From Phyllobacterium sp. 21LDTY02-6 (GTDB lineage Bacteria > Pseudomonadota > Alphaproteobacteria > Rhizobiales > Rhizobiaceae), in NCBI RefSeq assembly GCF_023554255.2, contig NZ_JAMJWD020000001.1, positions 310,001 through 374,000 on the forward strand: DNA of 64,000 nt. The letters run 5' to 3'. Every line of letters begins with the position of its first letter. Within the stretch, counting starts at the first letter, position 1. The notes beneath the pieces are model-generated. The model was not told the origin of the DNA, did not search any database, and was given only the letters and a program-made list of their open reading frames with translations. This document shows, piece after piece, positions 28,628 through 39,972 of the stretch. The position numbers were made by a program, and so were the translations under genes.

Positions 28628-31600
28628 ATGCCTTTTCACGCCACTTCTGCGGCTTTTTCCGCACGTCATCACTCGCTCTCCGCTTCCCGCAAGTTTCTGA
28701 AAAGCTCCGCATGTATCGCCCTGATTCTTGTCGCGACGAGTGCCACGGCACTCGCTGACGGGAAGTACTTCAATGCCGATGGCAGCAGGACCGATGATCT
28801 GGAAGCGGCAGCAGCGACCTGGCGTACGCCGGAATTTCTAAAGGATCACGCCCTGGCAGGCGTCAAAGCGGAATATGCCTATGCCCAGGGGATCACTGGC
28901 GCCGGCGTCAAGATTGGTGAGGTAGACTCCGGTATTCTGGCAAGCCATCCTCAACTTGCCGGCAAGTTCACTTCACTCAAGGTGGAAGGCACCTACGGCG
29001 CGGATGGCGACAGGTATGAAGGTAAGAAGGCCGGAAAATGGAGCTGGAAGAAAGGCGACAGGTTTTCGGTTTCCGGCGACTATGATCCGCGCATCAATGA
29101 TAGCCATGGCACCGCAGCGGCTGGCGAAATGGTCGGGATTCGGGATGGCAAGGAGATGCATGGTATCGCGTTCGACGCCCATCTCTATTCAGTCAATACA
29201 GGCGGAACCGATTCTACTCTGACGGGGCCATCCGTAGATTACGAATATTTCAGGGAAGCCTATGCTGTAGCGTCGCGCAATGGTGCCCGCGCGGTCAATT
29301 CGAGCTGGGGGCAAACGCCTGATATAATACAGAATTACAGTAGCGTAGCCGAGCTGGTTGGCTCCTATTCCCATTTTCTGGGCAAGAAGACCTATGCTGA
29401 TTCAGTCGCCGAGGCCTCCCAGCAATATGGAACAATTCAGGTTTGGGCGAATGGAAATGCCGGGCACAACAATCCCGGCACAGTAGTATCCTTGCCCTAT
29501 TTTCGCCCGGAGATCGAAAAATACTGGGTCGGCGTCACTGGCGTCACAAAGACGGGTGAGTCGATATATGACCGCTGCGGCGTCGCCAAATATTGGTGCA
29601 TTGGCGGACCCACCGCGGGCATTTACAGTACGACGGCAGGGCGGAACGGCGATGTTTATGATCGTGGGCACGGCACGCCCAATGACAAGATAGCGGCAAC
29701 TTATTCCCCCAACTATGATGGCACCTCGGCGGCTGCACCGAACGTGACTGCTTCGCTTGCGCTCGTCATGCAGCGGTTTCCGTATTTGAATAATTCCCAG
29801 GCCCGGGATGTGATGTTCACCACAGCTGAGCATCTCACGGATGCCAGGCTGAAAAACGATATTGCCGATATACCCAATAAGGTCTTTGGCTGGGGCAGGC
29901 CGGACATGAAGAGCGCCATGCGCGGTCCGAAACAGTTTCTGGAGCGGGTTGTCGTGAACCTTTCAAAAGATGACGCCGTTCCGGGGCACGCCAATGGCAC
30001 CGATGTCTGGTCCAACGATATTTCCGATACGGCACTTGTTCGGCGCAAACAGGAAGAGCAGGCCGAGGCGACTTCCTGGACAAACAGGAAGCCGGAATTG
30101 CAAGGCAAACTGCAAGCTGTTCCCGGTATTGTGAAACCATCAACGCCGCTCATTGCCGGCATTGATACAGGCAAAAATCTCCTTAAGGCGGCGATCGAAT
30201 CTTTCCTGGAGCAAGGATATCGCTCGGCCAGAGCGCGCACTGCATTGTCCGCTCTGGACGCCGACCCGTTCGGGAAGATTCTGGCCGATCTCTATGCAAA
30301 AGAGAGACCGTATTGGCGCGGGCAATATAGTCAGTCGACTGATTTCGATGATTTCATTGCTGGCCGGAGCAGTGAAGTTATCGCTGGCCTAATTGCGAAT
30401 GCTCCCCGCGACGCAATTATAGGCGCTAACCTGCTCGTTGAAGCTGAAATCAAGTTCAATGATAGCAGCCGTATACCGTATCTCACTGCCAAGCTTGCAG
30501 ATGCTTCCTCCTATGATGCCGGCCTGACCAAGATCGGCTCTGGCCAGCTGACATTGGCGGGCCACAACACCTATTCCGGTGATACGATCGTCGATGGCGG
30601 CGAATTGGTGATCGACAAAAAGGGCTCCATCACCTCGCGATCAATCGTCAATGCCACTGCACTGTTTACGGTTGAAGGTATTGCAGCCGACACGACAGTC
30701 AACAAGGGCGGGCGTTTGTACGTCGCCGTTGACGGCACAATTGGCGATGCGTCGATCGATGGTGGATGGGCAGCGATCAACGGCAGGAGCGGATCTACCA
30801 TCGTCGGCGAAGCGGGCGTTGTTTCCGGAACCGGCATTGTCGGCAGTCTCCTGGCGAAGAGCGGCAGTAAGGTCTCGCCGGGCAATTCGGTCGGCACGCT
30901 CAATGTCGGCAAGGACGCAACCTTCGAAAAAGGCAGTGTTCTTGATGTCGAGATCGCGGCCGATCATGGCGCGGCGGACAGTCTTTCTGTCGGAGGCAAG
31001 GCAAGTTTGCTTGGCGGCGTCGTGGATGTGCGGCTTGAAGGCAAGGCGGCTTTGTTGAACAATGCCGAGATAGAACAGCTTTTCGACCGGCACTATGACA
31101 TTCTCACGGCTAGCAAGGTCGAAGGCAGGTTCGATACCGTCAATGGCGCCGGCAGTTTCAACTACATTGCGACGCAGCTCGATTACAGCGACACAAGCAA
31201 GGTGATGCTTGGGTTTGACAGGAAGGATGTGCCGTGGACCGTTGGTGTCGACACCGATAATCAACGCGCCGCATCGGGTGCCGTCCAAGGCTTGAAGCAG
31301 GGCAATGCGCTCTATAACACCGTGCTCTTTTCCACCATCGGCAACCTGCTCGATTTCGATGCGCTGTCGGGCGAGGTCCATGCGACGGTCTTCGGTGTTC
31401 TGGCGGACGACAGCCACTTCATCTCCGATGCGGCGACTGCGCGGCTGCGCAATGCCTTTGACGGTGTGGCAGGCAAGGCGCAGGCCGTCAGCACGCCGCC
31501 CTTGGCCTATGGTCCCGGGAAGGCACAGCAGAGTGAAGTCTTTGCCGCTATCGAGCCGGCCGCTGCAACAACGGCATTTTGGGGTGAGGCCTATGGTTCA

Positions 31601-32386
31601 TGGGCGCATGCGGATGGTGACGGCAATGCTGGCGGCTACAGTCGCAACCTGGGTGGGCTTGTCACCGGTATGGACGGTGTGATTGCCGATAGCTGGCGCT
31701 TCGGTCTGCTTGCCGGTTATGGCAACACCTCGATAAGCGGCGGCCGGGGCAAGGCATCGGTCGACAATTACCAGCTCGGAATCTATGGCGGCACAAAGCT
31801 GGATGCACTCGGTTTGCGGCTCGGCGTCAATCTCGGTCACCACGAGATCGAAACCAAGCGGTCCGTGCACTTCGGTTCGCTGTCAGGCGAGCATGAGGCT
31901 GCGTATGATGCGACCTCCGTGCAGGTCTTTGGCGAACTCGGCTATGAGATCGATACGGCCTATGCCGCACTCGAACCCTTTGCGGCAGCACGACATGTAC
32001 ATGTCAAAACCGGCGGCTTTGACGAAGACGGCGCTGTGAGCAATCTGAACGGCGCAGGCTCCAGCACAGACCTGACCGTGACAACGCTTGGCTTGCGTGC
32101 TTCGCATCAGTTCAGCTTGAGCGCGGATATCTCGCTGACGGCGCGCGGCATGCTGGGTTGGAACCACGCTTTCGGCGATGTGACGCCGCAAGTCGGTCTT
32201 GCCTTCAGCGGCGGTCAGACTTTCTCGGTCGAGGGCACTCCCGTGGCAGGGGATGCCGCGATCATCGAAGCCGGGTTTGATGCGGGCATCGGCAGGAGAA
32301 CGACCCTTGGTCTCAGCTATACCGGCCAATATTCCTCCGAGGCCCGCCATAATTCCATCAAGGCCGACCTCAATGTCAGGTTTTGA
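28628..32386 (+). CDS. Autotransporter with subtilisin-like serine protease passenger
   Basis: A 1252-residue type Va secreted protein. Residues 1-43 form a long signal peptide. An S8 protease domain follows with catalytic Asp100 (GEVDSG), His160 (NDSHGT) and Ser367 (YDGTSAAAP). A beta-helix stalk includes the autotransporter-associated strand repeat LTKIGSGQLTLAGHNTYSG near residue 638. The last 280 or so residues form the beta-barrel, ending in the expected C-terminal Phe (NVRF). The protease is probably exposed or released at the surface. Local base composition, especially the first half, is more AT-rich than the flanks, hinting at acquisition. Confidence 0.93.
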   Translation: MPFHATSAAFSARHHSLSASRKFLKSSACIALILVATSATALADGKYFNADGSRTDDLEAAAATWRTPEFLKDHALAGVKAEYAYAQGITGAGVKIGEVDSGILASHPQLAGKFTSLKVEGTYGADGDRYEGKKAGKWSWKKGDRFSVSGDYDPRINDSHGTAAAGEMVGIRDGKEMHGIAFDAHLYSVNTGGTDSTLTGPSVDYEYFREAYAVASRNGARAVNSSWGQTPDIIQNYSSVAELVGSYSHFLGKKTYADSVAEASQQYGTIQVWANGNAGHNNPGTVVSLPYFRPEIEKYWVGVTGVTKTGESIYDRCGVAKYWCIGGPTAGIYSTTAGRNGDVYDRGHGTPNDKIAATYSPNYDGTSAAAPNVTASLALVMQRFPYLNNSQARDVMFTTAEHLTDARLKNDIADIPNKVFGWGRPDMKSAMRGPKQFLERVVVNLSKDDAVPGHANGTDVWSNDISDTALVRRKQEEQAEATSWTNRKPELQGKLQAVPGIVKPSTPLIAGIDTGKNLLKAAIESFLEQGYRSARARTALSALDADPFGKILADLYAKERPYWRGQYSQSTDFDDFIAGRSSEVIAGLIANAPRDAIIGANLLVEAEIKFNDSSRIPYLTAKLADASSYDAGLTKIGSGQLTLAGHNTYSGDTIVDGGELVIDKKGSITSRSIVNATALFTVEGIAADTTVNKGGRLYVAVDGTIGDASIDGGWAAINGRSGSTIVGEAGVVSGTGIVGSLLAKSGSKVSPGNSVGTLNVGKDATFEKGSVLDVEIAADHGAADSLSVGGKASLLGGVVDVRLEGKAALLNNAEIEQLFDRHYDILTASKVEGRFDTVNGAGSFNYIATQLDYSDTSKVMLGFDRKDVPWTVGVDTDNQRAASGAVQGLKQGNALYNTVLFSTIGNLLDFDALSGEVHATVFGVLADDSHFISDAATARLRNAFDGVAGKAQAVSTPPLAYGPGKAQQSEVFAAIEPAAATTAFWGEAYGSWAHADGDGNAGGYSRNLGGLVTGMDGVIADSWRFGLLAGYGNTSISGGRGKASVDNYQLGIYGGTKLDALGLRLGVNLGHHEIETKRSVHFGSLSGEHEAAYDATSVQVFGELGYEIDTAYAALEPFAAARHVHVKTGGFDEDGAVSNLNGAGSSTDLTVTTLGLRASHQFSLSADISLTARGMLGWNHAFGDVTPQVGLAFSGGQTFSVEGTPVAGDAAIIEAGFDAGIGRRTTLGLSYTGQYSSEARHNSIKADLNVRF

Positions 32387-32417
32387 GGACGGCTCCGAAC
32401 TTCCCGGCCGCGACATT

Positions 32418-32436
32418 TTGCATAGCTATTATGCAA
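32418..32436. promoter_or_regulatory. Inverted repeat upstream of the anti-SD sRNA
   Basis: TTGCATA (32418-32424), GCTAT, TATGCAA (32430-32436) is a perfect seven-base inverted repeat centred about 53 bases upstream of the predicted sRNA start. It looks like an activator site. It shares TTGCA/TGCATA elements with the LysR-type box upstream of AbcR. Confidence 0.45.
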
Positions 32437-32479
32437 TTATGCGGGTAGCAAAAAAAATGGGCGATGTTATCTTATCGGT

Positions 32480-32589
32480 GTTGGGTTCTTTTCCTCCCAG
32501 ATAATCCCAACGTCGAATGTACTGCACCTCCTCCCGCGGTACATTTACAATCAGGACCGCTGCACCTCCTCCCGCAGCGGTCCTTTTTT
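32480..32589 (+). ncRNA. Three-hairpin small RNA with repeated anti-Shine-Dalgarno loops (alpha-r14/cuckoo-like)
   Basis: Three consecutive hairpins. H1: GUUGGG/CCCAAC (32480-32511) with CCUCCC in its loop. H2: AAUGUACUGC/GCGGUACAUU (32516-32545) with the 10-base loop ACCUCCUCCC. H3: AGGACCGCUGC/GCAGCGGUCCU (32553-32584) with the identical loop ACCUCCUCCC, followed by a T-run to 32589 that makes it a terminator. Repeated CCUCCUCCC loops are the hallmark of the alpha-r14 and cuckoo sRNA groups of alphaproteobacteria. The transcript start is inferred from a TATCTT at 32468-32473. Confidence 0.85.
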
Positions 32590-32768
32590 GTTTGGTCGCT
32601 CGTTGGGGGGATGCTCCCCAAAATCCTTATGTCTATGCAGGCCGGCCTCGACCACTCCCTTTATCGTTCTTTCGATGGAGCGACGCAGCCCCGTGTGCCC
32701 TGTAGAATCGACGACGGAACCTGGCGGCGGGTTGCCGCGTTGATGGTTAACAAAATATGGAGGCTGAT

Positions 32769-32933
32769 ATGAAGGAACATGGCTGGTCTACTATAATAGG
32801 CATCTTGGCAGGCCTATCGATCGGCGCCGGCATCGGCGAAACGGTCATGGGCAATATGACGCTCGGGCTGTTGATCGGCTCGGCGATGGGCGCCTTCATC
32901 GGCTCCAATACCCATATTCATCGCAATTACTGA
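32769..32933 (+). CDS. Small glycine-rich membrane protein (54 residues)
   Basis: A 54-codon frame with an excellent ribosome-binding site (GGAGG, five bases before the ATG). It encodes MKEHGWSTIIGILAGLSIGA followed by a second hydrophobic Gly-zipper-like segment (LGLLIGSAMGAFIGS) and a polar tail ending HIHRNY. Two short helices could span or line the inner membrane. The downstream nptA gene is convergent. Family not recognised. Confidence 0.7.
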   Translation: MKEHGWSTIIGILAGLSIGAGIGETVMGNMTLGLLIGSAMGAFIGSNTHIHRNY

Positions 32934-32947
32934 CTGTCGTGCGCCTG

Positions 32948-34633
32948 TCAGCTATGCAGCGCACGCAGCCGCGTCGTGTTCAACAGGCCCTGTTCCTCAA
33001 GGACAGGATAGGCCATGGACGCCAGCAGCGAATTGATCTGCTTCAGGTCGCGGATCGTATCCAGATGAATGGAACTGGTTTCCAGGCTCCGGACGGTGCC
33101 GCTGCGCAGCCGTGAAAAGTGCCTCTGGCTGCTTTGCTTCTCCAGATCCCTCAGATGATCCTTTTCCAGCACCAGTTGGTGGGCCGTTTCGCGGTCCCTT
33201 GAGACGAGAACGTTGAACGCCATGCGGGCATTGACCAGCACCTTGGCGTGGAAATTGCTCAATTCGAGCCAGCCTTCGTCGGTGAATTCCAGCTTCCGGT
33301 CCAATTTCTTCTGCACCAGCGCCAACATGTTCCTGACGATGATGTCGCCGACCTGTTCGAGCTTCACGCAGGCGCCGAGCAGTTCCTGGGCGCGCGCGAC
33401 TTCGAACTCGCTCAGGTCCTTCGTCGTCAACTTGGCAAGATAGAGTTTTATCGCCGCATGCTTGCGATCGACCTTGTCGTCAAGCGCCGAAAGCTCGTCG
33501 ATGCGGCTCTGTTCGGGCTGCTCGTAGAGCCCGATAATATCGCGCAGCATGATCTCTATCGTTTCGCAGACGCGCACGGTTTCGCGGGTGGCATTGGCAA
33601 GCGCCAGGCTCGGCGTGCCGAGGACGCTCTCGTCGAGCGCACTGAGTTCGGCATGGTCGAGCGGCGCGGCTGGCTGCGCCGGCGTGTTGAGTGCGACGAC
33701 CGCCTTCGTTATCCGCAGCACGAGGCTCGAGAGCGGCACGCCGGCCAGGAGGATGATGATATTGAACAGGATATGCCCGTTGATGATCTGATCGGCCGCG
33801 GCGGAGCCCAGGAAGCCGATGGATGGCTGGAACGAGAGGAAGAGGATCAGGATGATGATCGATCCGGCCCCGCGCATGAGGAGGTTGCCCATCGGCACGA
33901 TGCGGGCCTTCGGTGCGGCGGCGCGGGTCAGCAGCGGCGCGATGAAGGAGGAGCCGAGATTGACGCCGAAGATCATGACGATGCCGAGTTCCGGCGAGAT
34001 CAGGCCGCGGCTGGCAAAGGTCACCAGCAGCAGCACCGCCGCTATGCTCGAATGGAAAAGCCAGGTCATGATGGCGGCAAGGAGGAAGGCCGTCACGGGA
34101 TCGGTATCGAGATAGCCGACGATCTGCGGCAGGAGTTCGCTGTTGCGCAACGGTTCCGTCGCCTGGCCGGTCATTTCGAGCGAAAGGATCAGCAATCCGA
34201 CCCCGACCAGTATCCTGCCGATCTGCCGCCAGTTGCTGCGTTCGGTGGACATGAATATGGCCGTTCCGGCAACGAGGCAGAGCGGCACCAGCAGCGTGAG
34301 GTCGAAGCTGAGTATCTTGACGACAAGAGCCGAGCCGACCTCCGCGCCGCGCACGGCCATCAGTCCGGCGACGCCGCTGACGACGCCCGAGCCGACGAAG
34401 GAACCGGCGAGCAGGCTGACCGCTGTCGAACTCTGCAATGCGATCGAGAGCATCAGCCCCCACAGCACAGCCAGGACCGGATTATGCAGCACGCCGCGCA
34501 GGCTCTGACGCATCCTTTCGCCATAGGCGCGCTCCACGCCGGTCCGCACCATGCGTGTCGCCCAAAGAAGAAGGGCAACCGCACCGGCCAGATGCAACAA
34601 TACCGCAGAACCGCTCACTTTCGTCCGTTTCAA
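32948..34633 (-). CDS. nptA: Na+/phosphate cotransporter family protein with C-terminal PhoU-like domain
   Basis: A 561-residue protein. Two repeated NptA-type membrane halves carry the diagnostic QSSTAVSLLAGSFVGSG and, as the second repeat, a region around GVNLGSSFIAPLLTRA. The C-terminal 200 residues are helical and PhoU-like (EVARAQELLGACVKLEQVGDIIVRNM). It probably imports phosphate, or exports it, with sodium. A perfect palindrome, TGAACACGTGTTCA, lies 28 bases upstream of the start. Confidence 0.88.
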   Translation of the reverse strand: MKRTKVSGSAVLLHLAGAVALLLWATRMVRTGVERAYGERMRQSLRGVLHNPVLAVLWGLMLSIALQSSTAVSLLAGSFVGSGVVSGVAGLMAVRGAEVGSALVVKILSFDLTLLVPLCLVAGTAIFMSTERSNWRQIGRILVGVGLLILSLEMTGQATEPLRNSELLPQIVGYLDTDPVTAFLLAAIMTWLFHSSIAAVLLLVTFASRGLISPELGIVMIFGVNLGSSFIAPLLTRAAAPKARIVPMGNLLMRGAGSIIILILFLSFQPSIGFLGSAAADQIINGHILFNIIILLAGVPLSSLVLRITKAVVALNTPAQPAAPLDHAELSALDESVLGTPSLALANATRETVRVCETIEIMLRDIIGLYEQPEQSRIDELSALDDKVDRKHAAIKLYLAKLTTKDLSEFEVARAQELLGACVKLEQVGDIIVRNMLALVQKKLDRKLEFTDEGWLELSNFHAKVLVNARMAFNVLVSRDRETAHQLVLEKDHLRDLEKQSSQRHFSRLRSGTVRSLETSSIHLDTIRDLKQINSLLASMAYPVLEEQGLLNTTRLRALHS

Positions 34634-34969
34634 CCTCTCGTGAATATCGCCGCCGTCAAATTGAACACGTGTTCACTTTCACGATAGCATATGCACAGGA
34701 AATGCGAGAATAATATGTTCCGGCTAAGAAAAATTCTGTCGTTTTTAATAAACCGTACCTGCAGTTATGCAAGTTGGCGCGCAGCAACTGTCTTTGCCGG
34801 CTTTAGCTGCGGACGCGCCGGATCCGTCCCGTTCGGGCCAGCATATGAACAGGGGACGAGTGAATTGACAGGCTTTCCCCCAAACTCCATTTGATGCAAT
34901 ATGTTCCCGGTTGAGCGCAGCCGGCCCCCGCGCTGCGACAACACCAATGAAATCAAGAATGCCAGGCCC
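34634..34969. other. Divergent intergenic region nptA/dnaG with a perfect 14-bp palindrome
   Basis: The 336 bases hold the nptA upstream region, with TGAACACGTGTTCA at 34662-34675 as an operator-like site, and the approach to dnaG. The dnaG frame remains open to 34901. No further gene was recognised. Confidence 0.5.
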
Positions 34970-36913
34970 ATGCGATTTCCACCGTCCTTTCTCGATGAGA
35001 TCAGGGAGCGCGTACCGATCTCCAGTCTGATCGGCACGCGGGTATCGTTCGATCGCAAGAAGACCAACGCCCAGAAGGGCGATTTCTGGGCCTGTTGCCC
35101 GTTTCATGGCGAAAAATCCCCCAGCTTCCACTGCGAGGACAGGAAGGGCCGCTATCACTGCTTCGGCTGCGGCGTGACCGGCGATCATTTCCGCTTCCTG
35201 ACGGAGCTCGAAGGCCTCAGCTTTCCCGAGGCCGTCCAGCGGGTGGCGGACATGGCGGGGGTTCCGATGCCGGCGCGCGATGCCGAGGCGGAGCTGCGCG
35301 AAGCAAAGCGCTCGACGCTTTACGATGTCATGGAAATGGCGGCGAAGTTCTTCCAGGATCAGCTGCAGGCCGCGGGCGGGGCCAAGGCGCGGGCCTATCT
35401 GCGCGATCGGGGGTTGAGCGCCTCGACGCAGCAGGCGTTCCGCATCGGCTATGCCCCGGAGAGCCGCAATGCGCTGAAGGAGCATCTGGCGGGCAAGGGC
35501 GCGACGAAGGAGCAGATCGAAGCCTGCGGACTGGTGGTTCACGGCGATGACAAACCGGTTTCGTTCGACCGGTTCCGGGATCGGATCATGTTTCCGATCG
35601 AAGATCTGCGTGGCCGCATCATAGCCTTTGGCGGACGTGCCCTCGCGCCGAACGCCATCGCCAAATATCTGAATTCCAACGAGACCGAGCTCTTCCACAA
35701 GGGCAGGATCCTCTTCAATGCGCTGCGGGCACGAAAAGCCGCACAGCCGCAGGCAGGCCAATCCGCGAAGGCGATCATCGCCGTCGAAGGCTATATGGAT
35801 GTCATAGCGCTGGCGCAGGCCGGGTTCGCCCAGGCCGTGGCGCCGCTCGGTACCGCGCTGACCGAAGACCAGCTTGATCTCCTATGGCGCATGTCGCCGG
35901 AGCCGGTGCTGTGTTTCGACGGCGACAAGGCTGGGATCAAGGCGGCGCATCGGGCGATCGATCTCGCTCTGCCGCTCCTGAAACCAGGGTTTTCCCTGCG
36001 CTTTGCGGTCTTGCCGGAGGGGCAGGACCCGGACGATCTGGTGAAGCTGTCCGGCCCACAGGCATTCCAGGCGGTGCTCGATGAATCGCGGCCGCTGGCG
36101 GACATGCTCTGGTCGCGAGAGACCGCAAGCGGCGTCTTCGATACGCCGGAGCGCCGCGCGGAGCTGGAATCGAGGCTGAAGCAGATGATCGCCACCATCC
36201 GCGACGAGGATGTGCGGCGGCATTATGGGCAGGATGTCCGCGACCGGGTGAACCAGTTCTTCGCGCCGCGCACCCAGGACAGGGGACCGGCAGGGCGCGG
36301 CGGCGGCCCGCAGGGATATGGCGCGCGCAACCGCGGCCAGGCGAATGGCGGCCGTCTTGCCGTATCCGACAGCCTGGCGCGTTCCGTGCTGGTACGTGCG
36401 AGTTCGACGATGCCGCCGCTGCGCGAAACGGCGATCCTGATGACATTGTTCAATCATCCGCGGTTGATAGAGGATGATTTCGAGACGATCGTCCGGCTTG
36501 AATTCACCCATCCCGACCTGAGGCGTTTCCACAATGCGCTGCTCGACGCGATGGCGGAGCATCACGTGGCGACAGGCGCCGAAATGCGGCGGATCATGAC
36601 CGAGGGCAATCTCGGCGCGCTGATAGAGGCGCTGGAGGCGCTGGTGCGGCGCGCACGGATATGGACGGCCACGGCGCAAGCCGCCGAGGAGGACGCTCTC
36701 GAGGCGCTCAGGCAGGCCGTACACTTGCATCAACGCGCCAGCACACTACATAAGGAACTGAAAGTAGCCGAGAGCGCCCTGGCGAATGAAGCTACTGACG
36801 AAAACCTCAGCCGTTTGCTCGATATCCAGAATGACATCCGCAACGCCCAGGCGACTGAAGCACTGATCGATGGCTTCGGAATACCTTCGGGACGCTCGGC
36901 AAAGGGCTTTTGA
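34970..36913 (+). CDS. dnaG: DNA primase
   Basis: A 647-residue primase. The CHC2 zinc finger is at residues 40-70 (CPFHGEKSPSFHCEDRKGRYHCFGCG), then the TOPRIM-containing RNA polymerase core (IAVEGYMDVIALAQAG and CFDGDKAGIKAA), and a C-terminal helicase-interacting region. It makes RNA primers at the replication fork. ATG 34970 (MRFPPSFLDEI) matches the usual DnaG start; the frame extends to 34901. It is followed by rpoD, the conserved macromolecular-synthesis arrangement. Confidence 0.96.
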   Translation: MRFPPSFLDEIRERVPISSLIGTRVSFDRKKTNAQKGDFWACCPFHGEKSPSFHCEDRKGRYHCFGCGVTGDHFRFLTELEGLSFPEAVQRVADMAGVPMPARDAEAELREAKRSTLYDVMEMAAKFFQDQLQAAGGAKARAYLRDRGLSASTQQAFRIGYAPESRNALKEHLAGKGATKEQIEACGLVVHGDDKPVSFDRFRDRIMFPIEDLRGRIIAFGGRALAPNAIAKYLNSNETELFHKGRILFNALRARKAAQPQAGQSAKAIIAVEGYMDVIALAQAGFAQAVAPLGTALTEDQLDLLWRMSPEPVLCFDGDKAGIKAAHRAIDLALPLLKPGFSLRFAVLPEGQDPDDLVKLSGPQAFQAVLDESRPLADMLWSRETASGVFDTPERRAELESRLKQMIATIRDEDVRRHYGQDVRDRVNQFFAPRTQDRGPAGRGGGPQGYGARNRGQANGGRLAVSDSLARSVLVRASSTMPPLRETAILMTLFNHPRLIEDDFETIVRLEFTHPDLRRFHNALLDAMAEHHVATGAEMRRIMTEGNLGALIEALEALVRRARIWTATAQAAEEDALEALRQAVHLHQRASTLHKELKVAESALANEATDENLSRLLDIQNDIRNAQATEALIDGFGIPSGRSAKGF

Positions 36914-37216
36914 CCGAATTGATTCGCTTTTTTGACCCGAATCAGTTGAGTCGGGGTTGACGTGGGTGAATAATGACGGAATCAGATTGCGCGGAATTGT
37001 AGATATTGCATTGAGGTTCGTGGATTTGGTGAAAAACGGGGCAAATCCACAGAATGCAAGGCATGTGCGCCAGCGCTGTGACAGGGTTAATCCGCGGTTA
37101 ACAGGATTTCGGCTAGTCGATCAATTACTACCTTGATGATGCAGGGGAACCGGTGCGCTGTCGCACTCGTTGTTTCGATGCATGAACAAAGCGACGATCG
37201 CTTGGAGATATAGAAT
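36914..37216. other. dnaG-rpoD intergenic region
   Basis: About 300 AT-richer bases with a weak GATTCG/CGAATC hairpin at the 5' side. This presumably carries the rpoD promoter. No clear -35/-10 pair or coding frame could be defended. Confidence 0.35.
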
Positions 37217-39238
<2,022 letters not shown>

Positions 39239-39261
39239 ACCCTGCGATAGCGATCTTCATG

Positions 39262-39290
39262 AAAAAGGATGGGCAGTGCCCATCCTTTTT
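39262..39290 (+). terminator. Rho-independent terminator after rpoD
   Basis: AAAAAGGATGGGC, AGT loop, GCCCATCCTTTTT. It is symmetric and may also serve the convergent gene at 39331. Confidence 0.92.
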
Positions 39291-39330
39291 TGTCTGGTGC
39301 CGTGTCGATGGCGGACATGTATTCTGATGT

Positions 39331-39852
39331 TCAGAGCGACGGCTCGCTGGTTTTCTTTCCCTTGTCCTTGACCATGAGCTTGTCGATATAGGCGAGGAAG
39401 AGGGCGGAGAAGACGAAGGCGAGGTGAATGATGGTGAACCACGTCAACTGGCCCGTATTGTACTGGACGAGGTTCAGGAACACCTGCAGCAGATGGATCG
39501 AGGAGATGGCGACGATCGTCGATGCCACCTTGATCTTGAGCGAACCGGCGTCGATCGTGCCGAGCCAATGGACCTGATCCGCCTCGTCGAACTGGCTGAC
39601 GAAGTTTTCATAGCCCGAGATGATCACCATCACCACAAGGCTGGCGACAAGCGCGGCGTCGATCAGGCTCAGCATCTTGAGGATCGTGTCGGTCTCGTTC
39701 ATCACCATGATCTTCGTGACGAAATCGACGAGCTTCCCGGCAAAGGAAAAAGCATAGATCGCAAGCGCTATGGCAAGGCCGAGGTAAAACACGACGAGCA
39801 GCCAACGCGACGCGAGGATGATGGATTCGATCAGGATTTCAATGCGTTTCAT
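39331..39852 (-). CDS. YqhA/UPF0114-family inner-membrane protein
   Basis: A 173-residue protein with about four hydrophobic segments and the family landmarks SRWLLVVFYLGLAIAL, LSLIDAALVASLVVMVIISGYENFVSQ, and SIHLLQVFLN. Start 39852 (MKRIEILIES) is preferred to 39921, which would lead through non-family sequence. Function unknown, possibly a small channel-like or stress-associated membrane protein. Confidence 0.85.
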   Translation of the reverse strand: MKRIEILIESIILASRWLLVVFYLGLAIALAIYAFSFAGKLVDFVTKIMVMNETDTILKMLSLIDAALVASLVVMVIISGYENFVSQFDEADQVHWLGTIDAGSLKIKVASTIVAISSIHLLQVFLNLVQYNTGQLTWFTIIHLAFVFSALFLAYIDKLMVKDKGKKTSEPSL

Positions 39853-39931
39853 GAATAATGGTCCGCTGGAACTTGGATTTGGGATGTTCCACACACATAA
39901 CGCGGCTGGGCCGGAACTCAAGCGCGAACCG

Positions 39932-39959
39932 AAAAAACCCGGGCCGAAGCCCGGGTTTT
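39932..39959 (-). terminator. Rho-independent terminator after the OmpA-family gene
   Basis: On the minus strand AAAACCCGGGC, UUCG loop, GCCCGGGUUUU with a U-run running to about 39932. It lies just beyond the stop at 39973. Confidence 0.88.
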
Positions 39960-39972
39960 CATCGCGATAACT

